This document shows, piece after piece, positions 6,749 through 13,823 of a stretch of 22,103 bases of DNA. The position numbers were made by a program, and so were the translations under genes. Position 1 is the stretch's first letter. Each line of letters starts with the position of its first letter. The notes below the pieces were generated by a model. It was not told where the DNA came from. It ran no database searches and saw only the letters and a list, made by a program, of their open reading frames with translations. This DNA is from CAZDJQ01 sp964505765 (GTDB lineage Bacteria > Patescibacteriota > Microgenomatia > UBA12405 > JAHJSD01): positions 1-22,103 of the forward strand of contig CAZDJQ010000013.1 of NCBI GenBank assembly GCA_964505765.1, read 5' to 3'.

Positions 6749-9442
6749 CTACTCATATTTGGGGTAACAGCATTTTTTGTATTTTTTACCACTGCCGCAC
6801 GGACAGGGATCATTACGCCCCGGGCTGGGCTGGTCGGAAACCACCGGTTCAACTTTAGGATTACCGGCTGGCTGCCCCTCGGTTTCACCCGGAACAAACA
6901 TCTCCCCCCTTGTTTCAGTCACACCGGCTCGTTCCGCCGCTCTCGGGGTAACCTGGACTCTCAATAACCTCCGGCTGGCATGATAATCAACTTTGGCCAG
7001 CAGATCCTGAAACATTTCGTAGCTTTCTTTCCGGTATTCAACCAGGGGGTCTCTTTGACCGTATCCTCTTAACCTAACCCCTTCTTTTAAACTATCCAGT
7101 GCGGTTAAGTGGTCTACCCAAAGATTATCAAGCGTATGGAGCAGAACTTCCTTTTCAATTTCACGCATTGGTGCCCGGCCTAATATTTCTTCTCTGGCTT
7201 GATATATCTTCTTAAAATGACGATTAAAAGTATCTTCTATTTCTTCCGGCTCCAGCCCCGAAATTTCCTCTTCTAAACTTTGTCGTTTTTCCCCTTCCGC
7301 CAGCGGAACTATATCGCTGAAACCGAGAACAATCTTTTTCTTGTCCAATTCCCCGGTCTCCATTGAAAAGCCGGTATTGATAATCACCTTAATCTGGTTT
7401 TCCACCAAATCCACCACCCGCTGTTCAAGGGCTTCCGGTTTATTCTCAAATTCATCTAATATCTCCCGGCGCCGGCCGTAAACAATTTCCCGTTGTTTAT
7501 TAACAACATCATCAAACTCAACTAAACTTTTCCGGATATCATAATTAAACCCTTCCACCTTAACCTGGATTTGTTTAATCATCTTACTGACCATTGGGTG
7601 ACTGATCGGCGCTCCTTCCGGCATATTTAACCGCTCCATCATCCCGGCGATTTTCTCGCCTCCAAAAATCCGCATTAAGTCATCTTCCAAAGAGACAAAG
7701 AATTTCGACGCTCCGGGATCACCTTGACGTCCGGACCGCCCTCTTAATTGGTTATCAATTCTCCTGGCTTCATGACGTTCAGTTCCAATTACATATAAAC
7801 CCCCTAAATCAAGCACTTTTTTATTCTTCTCCTGCCACTTCTCGTCTGCTTTTTCATATTTAGCCTCTGATAATTGCGCTTTTTCGGGCGGTTCTCCTCC
7901 CAACACAATGTCCACTCCCCGGCCGGCCATATTTGTCGCAATAGTCACTGCTTTCGGCTCCCCTGCCCGGGCAATTATTTGAGCTTCCCGTTCATGATGC
8001 TTAGCGTTTAAAATTTCATGCGGGATATTTTTCTTTTTCAAAAAATTAGACAGCATTTCACTTTTATCAATCGATGTTGTCCCAACCAAAACCGGCTGGC
8101 CCTTTTGGTTGCTGTCATCAATTTCATCCGCTACTGCCGCATATTTCGCCCTTCGGGTCTTATAAATCTGATCAGGATAGTCTTTCCTGATTACCGGCTC
8201 ATTTGTCGGCATTACTAAAACATCCAGGTTGTAAATCTTCTTGAATTCCTCTTTTTCTGTTTCGGCGGTTCCGGTCATTCCGGACAAAACTTCGTATTTA
8301 CGGAAATAATTTTGAAAAGTTATTGTCGCCCAGGTCTTGGACTCCTTTTGAATTTCCACTCCCTCTTTCGCTTCAACCGCTTGGTGCAGTCCGTCTGACC
8401 ACCGTCGTCCGTGCATTAACCGGCCGGTAAATTCATCAACGATAATTACCTGTCCGTCCTTCACCACATAATCGTCGTCTTTTTGAAACAAAGTCCTCGC
8501 CTTCAAGGCGTTTTCTATCTGATGAATCGTGTCAAAATCTTCTTCATAAAGATTATTAACTCCCAATTTACGCTCCACTTTGCGAATTCCGTATTCAGTC
8601 AGCATTGCCATTCTGGCTTTTTCGTCAATTATGTAGTCGGTTTCCGGAAAAAGTTCGTCTGCCAATTGGGCGTATTTATAATATTTTTCGGTAGGTTCCT
8701 GCTGAGGGGAAGAAATTATCAGCGGCGTCCGGGCTTCGTCAATTAAAGCAAAGTCAATTTCATCGACAATCGCAAAATAATGTCCCGGTTGAACCACATC
8801 ATCCAGCTTTCTCGCCATATTATCTCTTAAATAATCAAAACCAAACTCATTATTTGTCCCATAAGTAATATCCGCCTGATAGGCGGTCTTCCTATCGGTT
8901 GGTTTTAAATGCCTCAATCGTTTGTCGTCAGCCGGTTTTTTAAAATCTGAATCATAAATAAACGATTCATCCGGAACTATACAGCCGACGCTTAATCCCA
9001 AGTAATCAAAAATTTCGCTCATCCAACCGCAGTCTCGGCGGGCCAGATAATCATTTACGGTAACTAAATGCGCTCCCTTGCCTTCCAATGCTCTTAAATA
9101 AAGCGCCGGAGTGGCGGACAAGGTTTTGCCTTCACCCGTCTTTTGCTCAGCTATCTTGCCCTCCCAAAGACTCACCGCCGCCACCATTTGAACATCAAAA
9201 TGCCGCATTCCGGTCGTTCTTACTGATGCTTCTCTAACCACGGCAAAGGCTTCGGGAATCAATTCCTCCGGATTAGTTCCGGACTCAATATCTTCTCGAA
9301 ACTTATCTGTTCTTTTTCTCAACTCCTCTGCCGAAGCTTTTTTAACTTCGTCTTCATAGCTGTTTATTTGATCAACTATTTTTTGCAGGCGTCTAAGTTG
9401 ACGTTCGTTATAACCGAATAGCTTTTCCAGCACATTTACCAT
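6749..9442 (-). CDS. secA: Preprotein translocase ATPase SecA
   Basis: An 897-residue motor that drives secreted proteins through SecYEG. Motifs: Walker A KTGEGKT (about 101-107), DEID (about 227-230) followed by ALIDEARTPLIIS, the helicase motif TNMAGRGVDIVLGG in NBD2, the scaffold/wing region, and a C-terminal zinc-binding SEC-C motif (C880, C882, C891, C892 in CPCGSGKKYKKCC). A short charged insertion at about 160-186 precedes the conserved AYQADITYGTNNEFGFDYLRD block [read as AYQADITYGTNNEF, GFDYLRD]. The length is full, so it appears intact. The ATG is fixed by an in-frame TAA four codons upstream. A TATAAT lies 8 nt before the ATG, suggesting a leaderless mRNA, while an unused strong Shine-Dalgarno and a hairpin lie further upstream. 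Confidence 0.97.
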   Translation of the reverse strand: MVNVLEKLFGYNERQLRRLQKIVDQINSYEDEVKKASAEELRKRTDKFREDIESGTNPEELIPEAFAVVREASVRTTGMRHFDVQMVAAVSLWEGKIAEQKTGEGKTLSATPALYLRALEGKGAHLVTVNDYLARRDCGWMSEIFDYLGLSVGCIVPDESFIYDSDFKKPADDKRLRHLKPTDRKTAYQADITYGTNNEFGFDYLRDNMARKLDDVVQPGHYFAIVDEIDFALIDEARTPLIISSPQQEPTEKYYKYAQLADELFPETDYIIDEKARMAMLTEYGIRKVERKLGVNNLYEEDFDTIHQIENALKARTLFQKDDDYVVKDGQVIIVDEFTGRLMHGRRWSDGLHQAVEAKEGVEIQKESKTWATITFQNYFRKYEVLSGMTGTAETEKEEFKKIYNLDVLVMPTNEPVIRKDYPDQIYKTRRAKYAAVADEIDDSNQKGQPVLVGTTSIDKSEMLSNFLKKKNIPHEILNAKHHEREAQIIARAGEPKAVTIATNMAGRGVDIVLGGEPPEKAQLSEAKYEKADEKWQEKNKKVLDLGGLYVIGTERHEARRIDNQLRGRSGRQGDPGASKFFVSLEDDLMRIFGGEKIAGMMERLNMPEGAPISHPMVSKMIKQIQVKVEGFNYDIRKSLVEFDDVVNKQREIVYGRRREILDEFENKPEALEQRVVDLVENQIKVIINTGFSMETGELDKKKIVLGFSDIVPLAEGEKRQSLEEEISGLEPEEIEDTFNRHFKKIYQAREEILGRAPMREIEKEVLLHTLDNLWVDHLTALDSLKEGVRLRGYGQRDPLVEYRKESYEMFQDLLAKVDYHASRRLLRVQVTPRAAERAGVTETRGEMFVPGETEGQPAGNPKVEPVVSDQPSPGRNDPCPCGSGKKYKKCCYPKYE

Positions 9443-9450
9443 ACTTGTAT

Positions 9451-9456
9451 ATTATA
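9451..9456 (-). promoter_or_regulatory. secA -10 box (TATAAT)
   Basis: A consensus TATAAT ends 8 nt before the secA ATG. The -35 is weak (TTAGTC-like at about 18 nt). If used, transcription begins at or next to the start codon. Confidence 0.45.
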
Positions 9457-9500
9457 AAGGAAGTAAATTATAAAGACTAAAACATCTCCTAAAATCACCT

Positions 9501-9542
9501 CCGTCTAATAAACCTCAACGATCGTGGAAGAAAATTAGACGG
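9501..9542 (-). other. Hairpin between serS and secA with CACGATCGT loop
   Basis: On the minus strand CCGTCTAAT pairs perfectly with ATTAGACGG (9 bp). A symmetric TTT/TTT internal loop leads to a second short stem CTTC/GAGG, capped by a loop containing CACGATCGT. It begins 17 nt after the serS stop, but no U-run follows, so it is not a classical intrinsic terminator. Immediately 3' of the stem is GGAGGTGA, a near-perfect Shine-Dalgarno (9495-9502) that is about 50 nt from the secA start. It could be a 3' end/processing element for serS or a secA leader structure. The 117-nt gap holds nothing else clear. Confidence 0.5.
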
Positions 9543-9559
9543 CGAACTAATAAAAATTT

Positions 9560-10831
9560 TCATTTAATCACTTCTTTGCCGACATACTGTTGAAGGATTT
9601 GAGGGACTCTGATTGAGCCGTCTTTTTCCTGATAGTTCTCAATTATTGCCAATACGGTTCTATCGGCAACAGCGGTGGCGTTAAGCACATGCACCTCTTT
9701 GTTCCCCTGGTCTGTCATTACTTTAATATTCAACCTTCTGGTTTGAAAATCACTGCAATTACTGCAGGAATGGGTTTCCCGGTATTGTTTTTGGCCTGGG
9801 AACCAAGTTTCAATATCATACATTCTTCTGTTCGGAAAAGGTAAATCGCCGGTGCAAACATTCACCACTTGGTACGGCAGCTGAATTTCCTGCATTATTT
9901 CTTCCTGAATTTCAAGCATCTGCTTGGTCATTTCATCAGAAATTTTTAAATCCGGCTGAGTGTAGACATTCATCTCGACCTTGTTAAACTGATGAACCCG
10001 GAACATTCCCCTGGTATCCCGGCCGTAACTGCCGGCTTCCCGCCTGAAACAAGATGAAAAATTAACATACTTAACCGGCATTTCATCTAAATTAAATAAC
10101 TCATCAGCGTGCATCGGAATGACGGTATGTTCTGACGATGAGGCTAAAATTAAATCATCTTCTTGAGTCTGATACATCTCCCGCCATTGATCATCGGCTG
10201 ACCAGTCAACATAACCCAAATTCCTCTCCACATCTTTTTTTAAAATCGAAGGCGGAATAATCGGAATGAATCCCTTTTGGGCCAGTTTTTTAAATACATG
10301 CCACATTAATCCCATTTCCAGCAAAGCGGCTTGGTTTTTAAAATAGCCAAACCTGGGACCGGAGACTTTCCCGGCCCGGTCAACATCAATTATGTCTAAA
10401 TGTTCTCCTAATTCCAGGTGGTCTTTCGGGCTGAAATCAAACTCTGGTTTGTCGCCAACAGTTTTAACAACCTTATTCTCTGACTCGTCTTTGCCAATCG
10501 GCACATCATCAGCCGGAATATTGGGAATTTTATATCCTGCTTCCTGCCTTTGTTTTTCTAATTGTTGAAGCTTATCTTCTAATTCTTGTAAGTTTTGTTT
10601 TAATTTTTTCCCTTTTTTAATTATTTTTTCCGGCGGTTTTTCTCCTTTTTGCTTAAATTCTTCAACCAAATTATTTCTTTCCTGCCGAATATTTTCTACT
10701 CTCTGTATTTGGTCCCGCCATTGTTTATCCAGTTCAAGCCAAGCGTCAACCAAGTCCGGATTGTAACCTTTATTCTTGGTTCCCTGCCTAACTTTATCTG
10801 GGTTATTTCTAATAAAATCTGGATCAAGCAT
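9560..10831 (-). CDS. serS: Seryl-tRNA synthetase
   Basis: A 423-residue class II synthetase that charges tRNA-Ser. The N-terminal antiparallel coiled-coil arm (about 28-100, highly Lys/Glu/Gln-rich) binds the tRNA. The catalytic core shows motif 2 (SCFRREAGSYGRDTRGMFR), the serine-site stretch YRETHSCSNCSDFQTRR and a terminal ENYQEKDGSIRVPQIL. Motif 3 is somewhat unusual, VLNATAVADRT, where the family commonly has LNGSGLAVGRT; the key Arg is kept. The ATG at 10829-10831 begins MLDPDFIRNNPD, the usual SerRS N-terminus. A tandem 7-bp repeat lies directly upstream and no good promoter or Shine-Dalgarno is evident. It follows the HD gene by 58 nt, so read-through from lysS is possible. Confidence 0.95.
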   Translation of the reverse strand: MLDPDFIRNNPDKVRQGTKNKGYNPDLVDAWLELDKQWRDQIQRVENIRQERNNLVEEFKQKGEKPPEKIIKKGKKLKQNLQELEDKLQQLEKQRQEAGYKIPNIPADDVPIGKDESENKVVKTVGDKPEFDFSPKDHLELGEHLDIIDVDRAGKVSGPRFGYFKNQAALLEMGLMWHVFKKLAQKGFIPIIPPSILKKDVERNLGYVDWSADDQWREMYQTQEDDLILASSSEHTVIPMHADELFNLDEMPVKYVNFSSCFRREAGSYGRDTRGMFRVHQFNKVEMNVYTQPDLKISDEMTKQMLEIQEEIMQEIQLPYQVVNVCTGDLPFPNRRMYDIETWFPGQKQYRETHSCSNCSDFQTRRLNIKVMTDQGNKEVHVLNATAVADRTVLAIIENYQEKDGSIRVPQILQQYVGKEVIK

Positions 10832-10835
10832 ATCT

Positions 10836-10863
10836 TTAGTAATTCGTAATTAGTAATTAGTAA
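10836..10863. repeat. Four tandem copies of a 7-bp unit (TTAGTAA) upstream of serS
   Basis: On the plus strand: TTAGTAA, TTCGTAA, TTAGTAA, TTAGTAA, back to back, with one variant unit (2 changes). It starts 5 nt before the serS ATG and occupies about half of the gap to the HD gene, replacing any visible ribosome binding site. Confidence 0.8.
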
Positions 10864-10889
10864 CAAGTAAACTGTCCACCATCTACTCT

Positions 10890-11605
10890 CTACAATCCCA
10901 GTCTGCTGCTAACCTCCTGCATCGCTTTAAGGTTTATCTCGATAAATCTTTCTAAAGGAATCCNNNNNNNNNNNNNNNNNNNNNNNNNNNNNNNNNNNNN
11001 NNNNNNNNNNNNNNNNNNNNNNNNNNNNNNNNNNNNNNNNNNNNNNNNNNNNNNNNNNNNNNNCTAACCTCCTGCATCGCTTTAAGGTTTATCTCGATAA
11101 ATCTTTCTAAAGGAATCCCTAATTGTTTACATTGCAAAATATCTTCCCTCCTGGCGCCGGCGGCAAAATTCTTTTCTTTAAACCTATTTAAAACATTTTC
11201 CGTTTTTACATTCTCCAATTTACCGTTCATCACTAATGCCGTAGCAACTATCAGGCCAGTCAAAGGGTCAACAGAATAAAGCCCCCAAGCCATGTTGGTT
11301 TTCGGCTTAACTGCATTATGAGAATAATTGTGGGCGGCAATTGCATGCAAGACATTATCCGGCAGCTTTATTCCTTCTTGTTCTAATATCTGGCCGGTCA
11401 TTGTTCCGTGTTCCTCTTCGGAAATACCGTCTTGATAGTCAAGGTCATGAGCCAGCCCGGCTAGCTTCCATTCGTCAATATTTGTTTCTCCGATCTCCCG
11501 GGCAATTGCTTCCATACAAGCTTCACTGGCCAGCATATGCTTAATTATATTTTCTTGCTTGACCTGCTGTTTAATTATGGTTAGTATCGCTTCTCTTTTA
11601 GCCAT
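10890..11605 (-). CDS. HD-domain phosphohydrolase-like protein (split by a false assembly gap)
   Basis: An HD-superfamily metal-dependent hydrolase. Visible ligands: H23 (IIKHMLASE), the H53-D54 pair (AGLAHDLDYQ), H66, H87, H92 (AIAAHNYSH) and D113. The family acts on nucleotide or other phosphoesters, but the substrate is not evident. The sequence is interrupted by 100 Ns. The 55 nt on each side of the gap are identical, and removing the Ns plus one copy gives a continuous frame of 186 residues ending QEVSSRLGL with TAG at 10890-10892. I therefore place the real stop at 10890 and consider the gene intact. The ATG (11603-11605) overlaps the lysS stop by 8 nt, so it is translationally coupled to lysS. 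Confidence 0.85.
10909..10963. repeat. Left copy of the exact 55-nt duplication flanking the gap
   Basis: Identical, base for base, to 11064-11118. Most simply these are the overlapping ends of two contigs that were scaffolded instead of merged. Confidence 0.95.
10964..11063. other. Assembly gap (100 N)
   Basis: Exactly 100 Ns, the conventional placeholder for unknown gap size, inside the HD gene. The flanking duplication argues that no sequence is missing. Confidence 0.99.
11064..11118. repeat. Right copy of the exact 55-nt duplication flanking the gap
   Basis: Matches 10909-10963 over its whole length. It encodes residues of the HD protein C-terminus (about 163-180). Confidence 0.95.
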
Positions 11606-13046
11606 TTTTTCTTGGTTTCATTATCGGAAACAAAATAACGTCGCGGATTGACGGAGAATCAGTCATCAACATTACCATCCGGTCAATCCCAATCCCAATT
11701 CCCACATTCGGCGGTAATCCCTGTTCCAAAGCGTTGATATAATCATCATCCATCGGGTGAGCTTCATCATCTCCGCCTCGTCCTTTTTCCTCCTGTTCTT
11801 CTAATAATTCTCTTTGGACTAAAGGATTTATCAATTCGGAATAACAATTAGCCACTTCCCAGCCGTTAATAAACGGCTCAATCCGCTCAATTAAATCGGG
11901 ATTATCACGATGCCTTTTGGCCAGCGGCGCCAGCTCCTTTGGATGATCGATAATATGGACCGGCTGAATTAATTTATGCTCGCATAATACTTCAAAAAGC
12001 TCCCCGATCAATTCGCCTCTGCTTAGGTTTGTTTCTATATCGTGTTTTTCAGCCAATTGTTTCAAATCCTGATCAGACAGTTTATCAATTTCAATTCCGG
12101 CATGTTTTTCCAACGCCTCTGCCATTGTCAATCTCTCCCACGGAGTTTTTAAATCAATCTCAGTGCCCTGGTATTTAATCTTTGTTGTCCCCAAAACCTT
12201 TTTGGCTACCGCTTCCCAAAGCTCCTCAGTTAGTTTCATCGCATCAAAATAATCCTTATACGCCCATTGAATTTCTATCATTGCAAACTCCGGGTTATGG
12301 GTTTTATCTGCTCCTTCATTTCTAAAACATGAGCTTAAATCATAAACTTTTTCAAACCCGCCGACCAAAAGCCGTTTCAAATGCAGTTCATAGGCAATCC
12401 GTAAATACATTTTCATATCCCAAGCATGTATGTTAGTTATAAACGGCCGGGCATTGGCGCCGCCGTATTGAGTCTGCAGAATCGGAGTCTGGACTTCTAT
12501 AAATCCCCTTTCATCTAAGAATCCCCTAATTGCTTTATATATTTCCGCTCTTTTCTTAAATTTCTCTCTCACTTCCGGATTCATAACTAAATCCAAATAT
12601 CTTTTCCGGTAACGCTCTTCCTTGTCCTTTAACCCGTGCCATTTTTCCGGCAGCGGTTTTATCGCCTTTGCCAAAATTTTAAATTCTGCTGCTTTTATCG
12701 ACGTCTGGCCGGTATCAGTTTTTACCACTTCTCCAATCACTCCTAAAAAGTCTCCAACGTCTATTAAATCTAAAACCTGATATTTATCATTTAAATCTTC
12801 TGCCGTAAGCCATAGTTGAATTTCACCGGTTGAGTCCTGAAGGTCAATAAAAGCAAGTTGGCCGTGTTCTCGGACCGCCATTATTCTCCCTGCTGTTTTT
12901 ACTTTTTTATCTAAACTGTTTAAAGCTTGTTTAATAGAAACTTCTTTATCAAACTTAGGAGGATAAGGGTTGATCCCGCGCCGTCTAAGCTTTTCAAGTT
13001 TTTCTATTCTATTTTGTCGGATGCTTTCTAGTCTGCTTTCAGCCAT
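11598..13046 (-). CDS. lysS: Lysyl-tRNA synthetase, class II
   Basis: A 482-residue enzyme that charges tRNA-Lys. An N-terminal OB-fold anticodon-binding domain (about 48-140, VKTAGRIMAVREHGQLAFIDL) is followed by the class II core: motif 1 region around GFIEVQTPILQ, motif 2 SSCFRNEGADKTHNPEFAMI and motif 3 VGIGIGIDRMVMLMTDSPSI near the end, together with RDVILFPIMKP. The length and motifs are complete. It lies 19 nt downstream of greA, a pairing seen in many bacteria, and overlaps the HD gene by 8 nt. There is no Shine-Dalgarno before the ATG at 13044-13046; an extended -10 (TGTTAGAAT) lies 7 nt upstream, so besides read-through from greA a leaderless transcript of its own is likely. Confidence 0.96.
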   Translation of the reverse strand: MAESRLESIRQNRIEKLEKLRRRGINPYPPKFDKEVSIKQALNSLDKKVKTAGRIMAVREHGQLAFIDLQDSTGEIQLWLTAEDLNDKYQVLDLIDVGDFLGVIGEVVKTDTGQTSIKAAEFKILAKAIKPLPEKWHGLKDKEERYRKRYLDLVMNPEVREKFKKRAEIYKAIRGFLDERGFIEVQTPILQTQYGGANARPFITNIHAWDMKMYLRIAYELHLKRLLVGGFEKVYDLSSCFRNEGADKTHNPEFAMIEIQWAYKDYFDAMKLTEELWEAVAKKVLGTTKIKYQGTEIDLKTPWERLTMAEALEKHAGIEIDKLSDQDLKQLAEKHDIETNLSRGELIGELFEVLCEHKLIQPVHIIDHPKELAPLAKRHRDNPDLIERIEPFINGWEVANCYSELINPLVQRELLEEQEEKGRGGDDEAHPMDDDYINALEQGLPPNVGIGIGIDRMVMLMTDSPSIRDVILFPIMKPRKNG

Positions 13047-13053
13047 TATTAAG

Positions 13054-13062
13054 ATTCTAACA
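13054..13062 (-). promoter_or_regulatory. Extended -10 (TGTTAGAAT) of lysS
   Basis: On the minus strand TGT-TAGAAT ends 7 nt (CTTAATA) before the lysS ATG, in the 19-nt gap after greA. A -35 would fall inside greA; none is obvious. Confidence 0.4.
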
Positions 13063-13065
13063 GAT

Positions 13066-13524
13066 TTATTTTATTTCCAAAACTTTATATTCAATTTCAC
13101 CATTCGGAGTTTCTATCTTCGCGCTTTGCCCCTCATTTTTGCCGATTAAACCTTGGCCAATTGGAGATCTATATGAAATTTTTCCTTTTAAAGGGTTGGC
13201 TTCCCCGTCACCGACTATTTGAATTGTTTTCTCACCGCCGTTTACTTTAACTTTAATTTCGGTGCCAAAACCAACTGCTCCGTTTTTCTCCTTGCTTCTT
13301 ATTTCTGCATTAACCAACTTTTGGTCTAAATCACCAATTTGATTCCGAACGATAGTAAGCGACTCCCGCAAATTATGGTATGCGGAATTTTCAGATAGAT
13401 CGCCTTCCTGACGCGCTTCTTCCATATCTTCCACTAGCCGGTCGCGCTCAGTTTTAAGATCTTCAAGTTTTTGTTTTAGTTTTTTGTATCCTTTTTTGGA
13501 TAAAATTGTTTTATTCTTGTTCAT
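13066..13524 (-). CDS. greA: Transcription elongation factor GreA
   Basis: A 152-residue factor that enters the RNA polymerase secondary channel and stimulates cleavage of backtracked RNA. An N-terminal coiled coil (about 8-75) carries the acidic tip ARQEGDLSENSAY with D42 and E45, matching the catalytic acidic residues of the family. The C-terminal FKBP-like domain (about 80-152) ends with the usual ISYRSPIGQGLIGKNEGQ [read as ISYRSPIGQ, GLIGKNEGQ] and an I-E-Y-K-V-L-E-I strand. The ATG has a good Shine-Dalgarno (AAAGGA, 7 nt upstream). An intrinsic terminator ends only 21 nt before the ATG and the strong promoter is about 150 nt upstream, so expression must depend on reading through the terminator. 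Confidence 0.95.
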   Translation of the reverse strand: MNKNKTILSKKGYKKLKQKLEDLKTERDRLVEDMEEARQEGDLSENSAYHNLRESLTIVRNQIGDLDQKLVNAEIRSKEKNGAVGFGTEIKVKVNGGEKTIQIVGDGEANPLKGKISYRSPIGQGLIGKNEGQSAKIETPNGEIEYKVLEIK

Positions 13525-13545
13525 TTTTAAATCCTTTCTTTAGTT

Positions 13546-13574
13546 AAAAAAAAAGCCTCCGAAGTTTCGGAGGC
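13546..13574 (-). terminator. Intrinsic terminator in the greA leader
   Basis: On the minus strand the stem GCCTCCGAA/TTCGGAGGC (9 bp, GC-rich, 2-nt nominal loop) is followed by nine U. It lies 21 nt before the greA ATG and downstream of a promoter at 13673-13700. Too little room remains for another promoter, so it acts as an attenuator for greA as well as stopping tRNA-Glu read-through. Confidence 0.9.
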
Positions 13575-13600
13575 CAATTAATTTACCAATAAATTGCCTC
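13570..13600 (-). promoter_or_regulatory. Candidate antiterminator of the greA leader
   Basis: On the minus strand GAGGCAATT (13592-13600) can pair with AATTGGCCTC (13570-13579), with one bulged G. An alternative keeps GAGGC:GCCTC and folds the inner AATTTA-TTGG-TAAATT hairpin (13580-13595). Either version uses 13570-13574, part of the terminator 5' arm, so it excludes the terminator. This is inferred from pairing alone. Confidence 0.5.
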
Positions 13601-13604
13601 TTAA

Positions 13605-13664
13605 TTACATTGTAAACTTCTTGTAAACAAATAACACAAATTCGGGTTCTGTTTTGGGTAACAT
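13605..13664 (-). CDS. Possible 19-residue leader peptide of greA
   Basis: An ATG at 13662-13664 opens a frame for MLPKTEPEFVLFVYKKFTM, ending TAA at 13605-13607, four nt before the antiterminator 5' arm. The ATG is 8 nt after the TATAAT of the greA promoter, the same leaderless geometry seen at several genes here. A ribosome on its stop codon would cover the antiterminator. The peptide itself has no recognised function and no run of one regulatory amino acid. Confidence 0.4.
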   Translation of the reverse strand: MLPKTEPEFVLFVYKKFTM

Positions 13665-13672
13665 CTTGGTTT

Positions 13673-13700
13673 ATTATACCAATTACCGGTGGGTAGTCAA
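13673..13700 (-). promoter_or_regulatory. Strong sigma-70-type promoter of the greA leader
   Basis: TTGACT (13695-13700), 16-nt spacer, TATAAT (13673-13678) on the minus strand, just after the tRNA-Glu gene and pointing to greA. Expected transcription start is about 13666. Confidence 0.75.
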
Positions 13701-13711
13701 ATAAAATTTAG

Positions 13712-13784
13712 TGCTCCTACGGGGATTTGAACCCCGGTCTTCAGGATGAGAACCTGATATCCTAAACCACTAGACGATAGGAGC
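13712..13784 (-). tRNA. tRNA-Glu (anticodon CTC)
   Basis: A 73-nt cloverleaf on the minus strand: acceptor GCTCCTA/TAGGAGC, D arm GTCTAGTGGTTTAGGAT, anticodon stem TCAGG/CCTGA around loop TTCTCAT (anticodon CTC), T arm CGGGG-TTCAAAT-CCCCG and discriminator A. The 3' CCA is not encoded, so a CCA-adding enzyme is needed. It lies 39 nt downstream of lon and 12 nt upstream of the greA promoter -35. Confidence 0.95.
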
Positions 13785-13792
13785 ATAAATTA

Positions 13793-13801
13793 ATTTTAGC
13801 A
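13793..13801 (-). promoter_or_regulatory. Extended -10 (TGCTAAAAT) of tRNA-Glu
   Basis: On the minus strand TGC-TAAAAT ends 8 nt before the mature tRNA 5' end, in the gap after lon. The -35 is poor. The same TGCTAnAAT form recurs before other genes in this window. Confidence 0.4.
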
Positions 13802-13823
13802 TATTATTCCGATGAATACAGGC

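Noticed and set aside
9496..9502. 16S rRNA 3'-end fragment (ATCACCTCC on the plus strand)
   Set aside because: Only the anti-Shine-Dalgarno-like 9-mer matches; no neighbouring 16S helix 45 sequence is present.
10832..10889. T-box leader of serS
   Set aside because: No antiterminator box, specifier loop or terminator; only the 7-bp tandem repeat is there.
10952..11605. HD reading frame ending in an X run and GFL
   Set aside because: This end is created by the Ns and the duplicated contig end. Collapsing the duplication gives a natural end at 10890.
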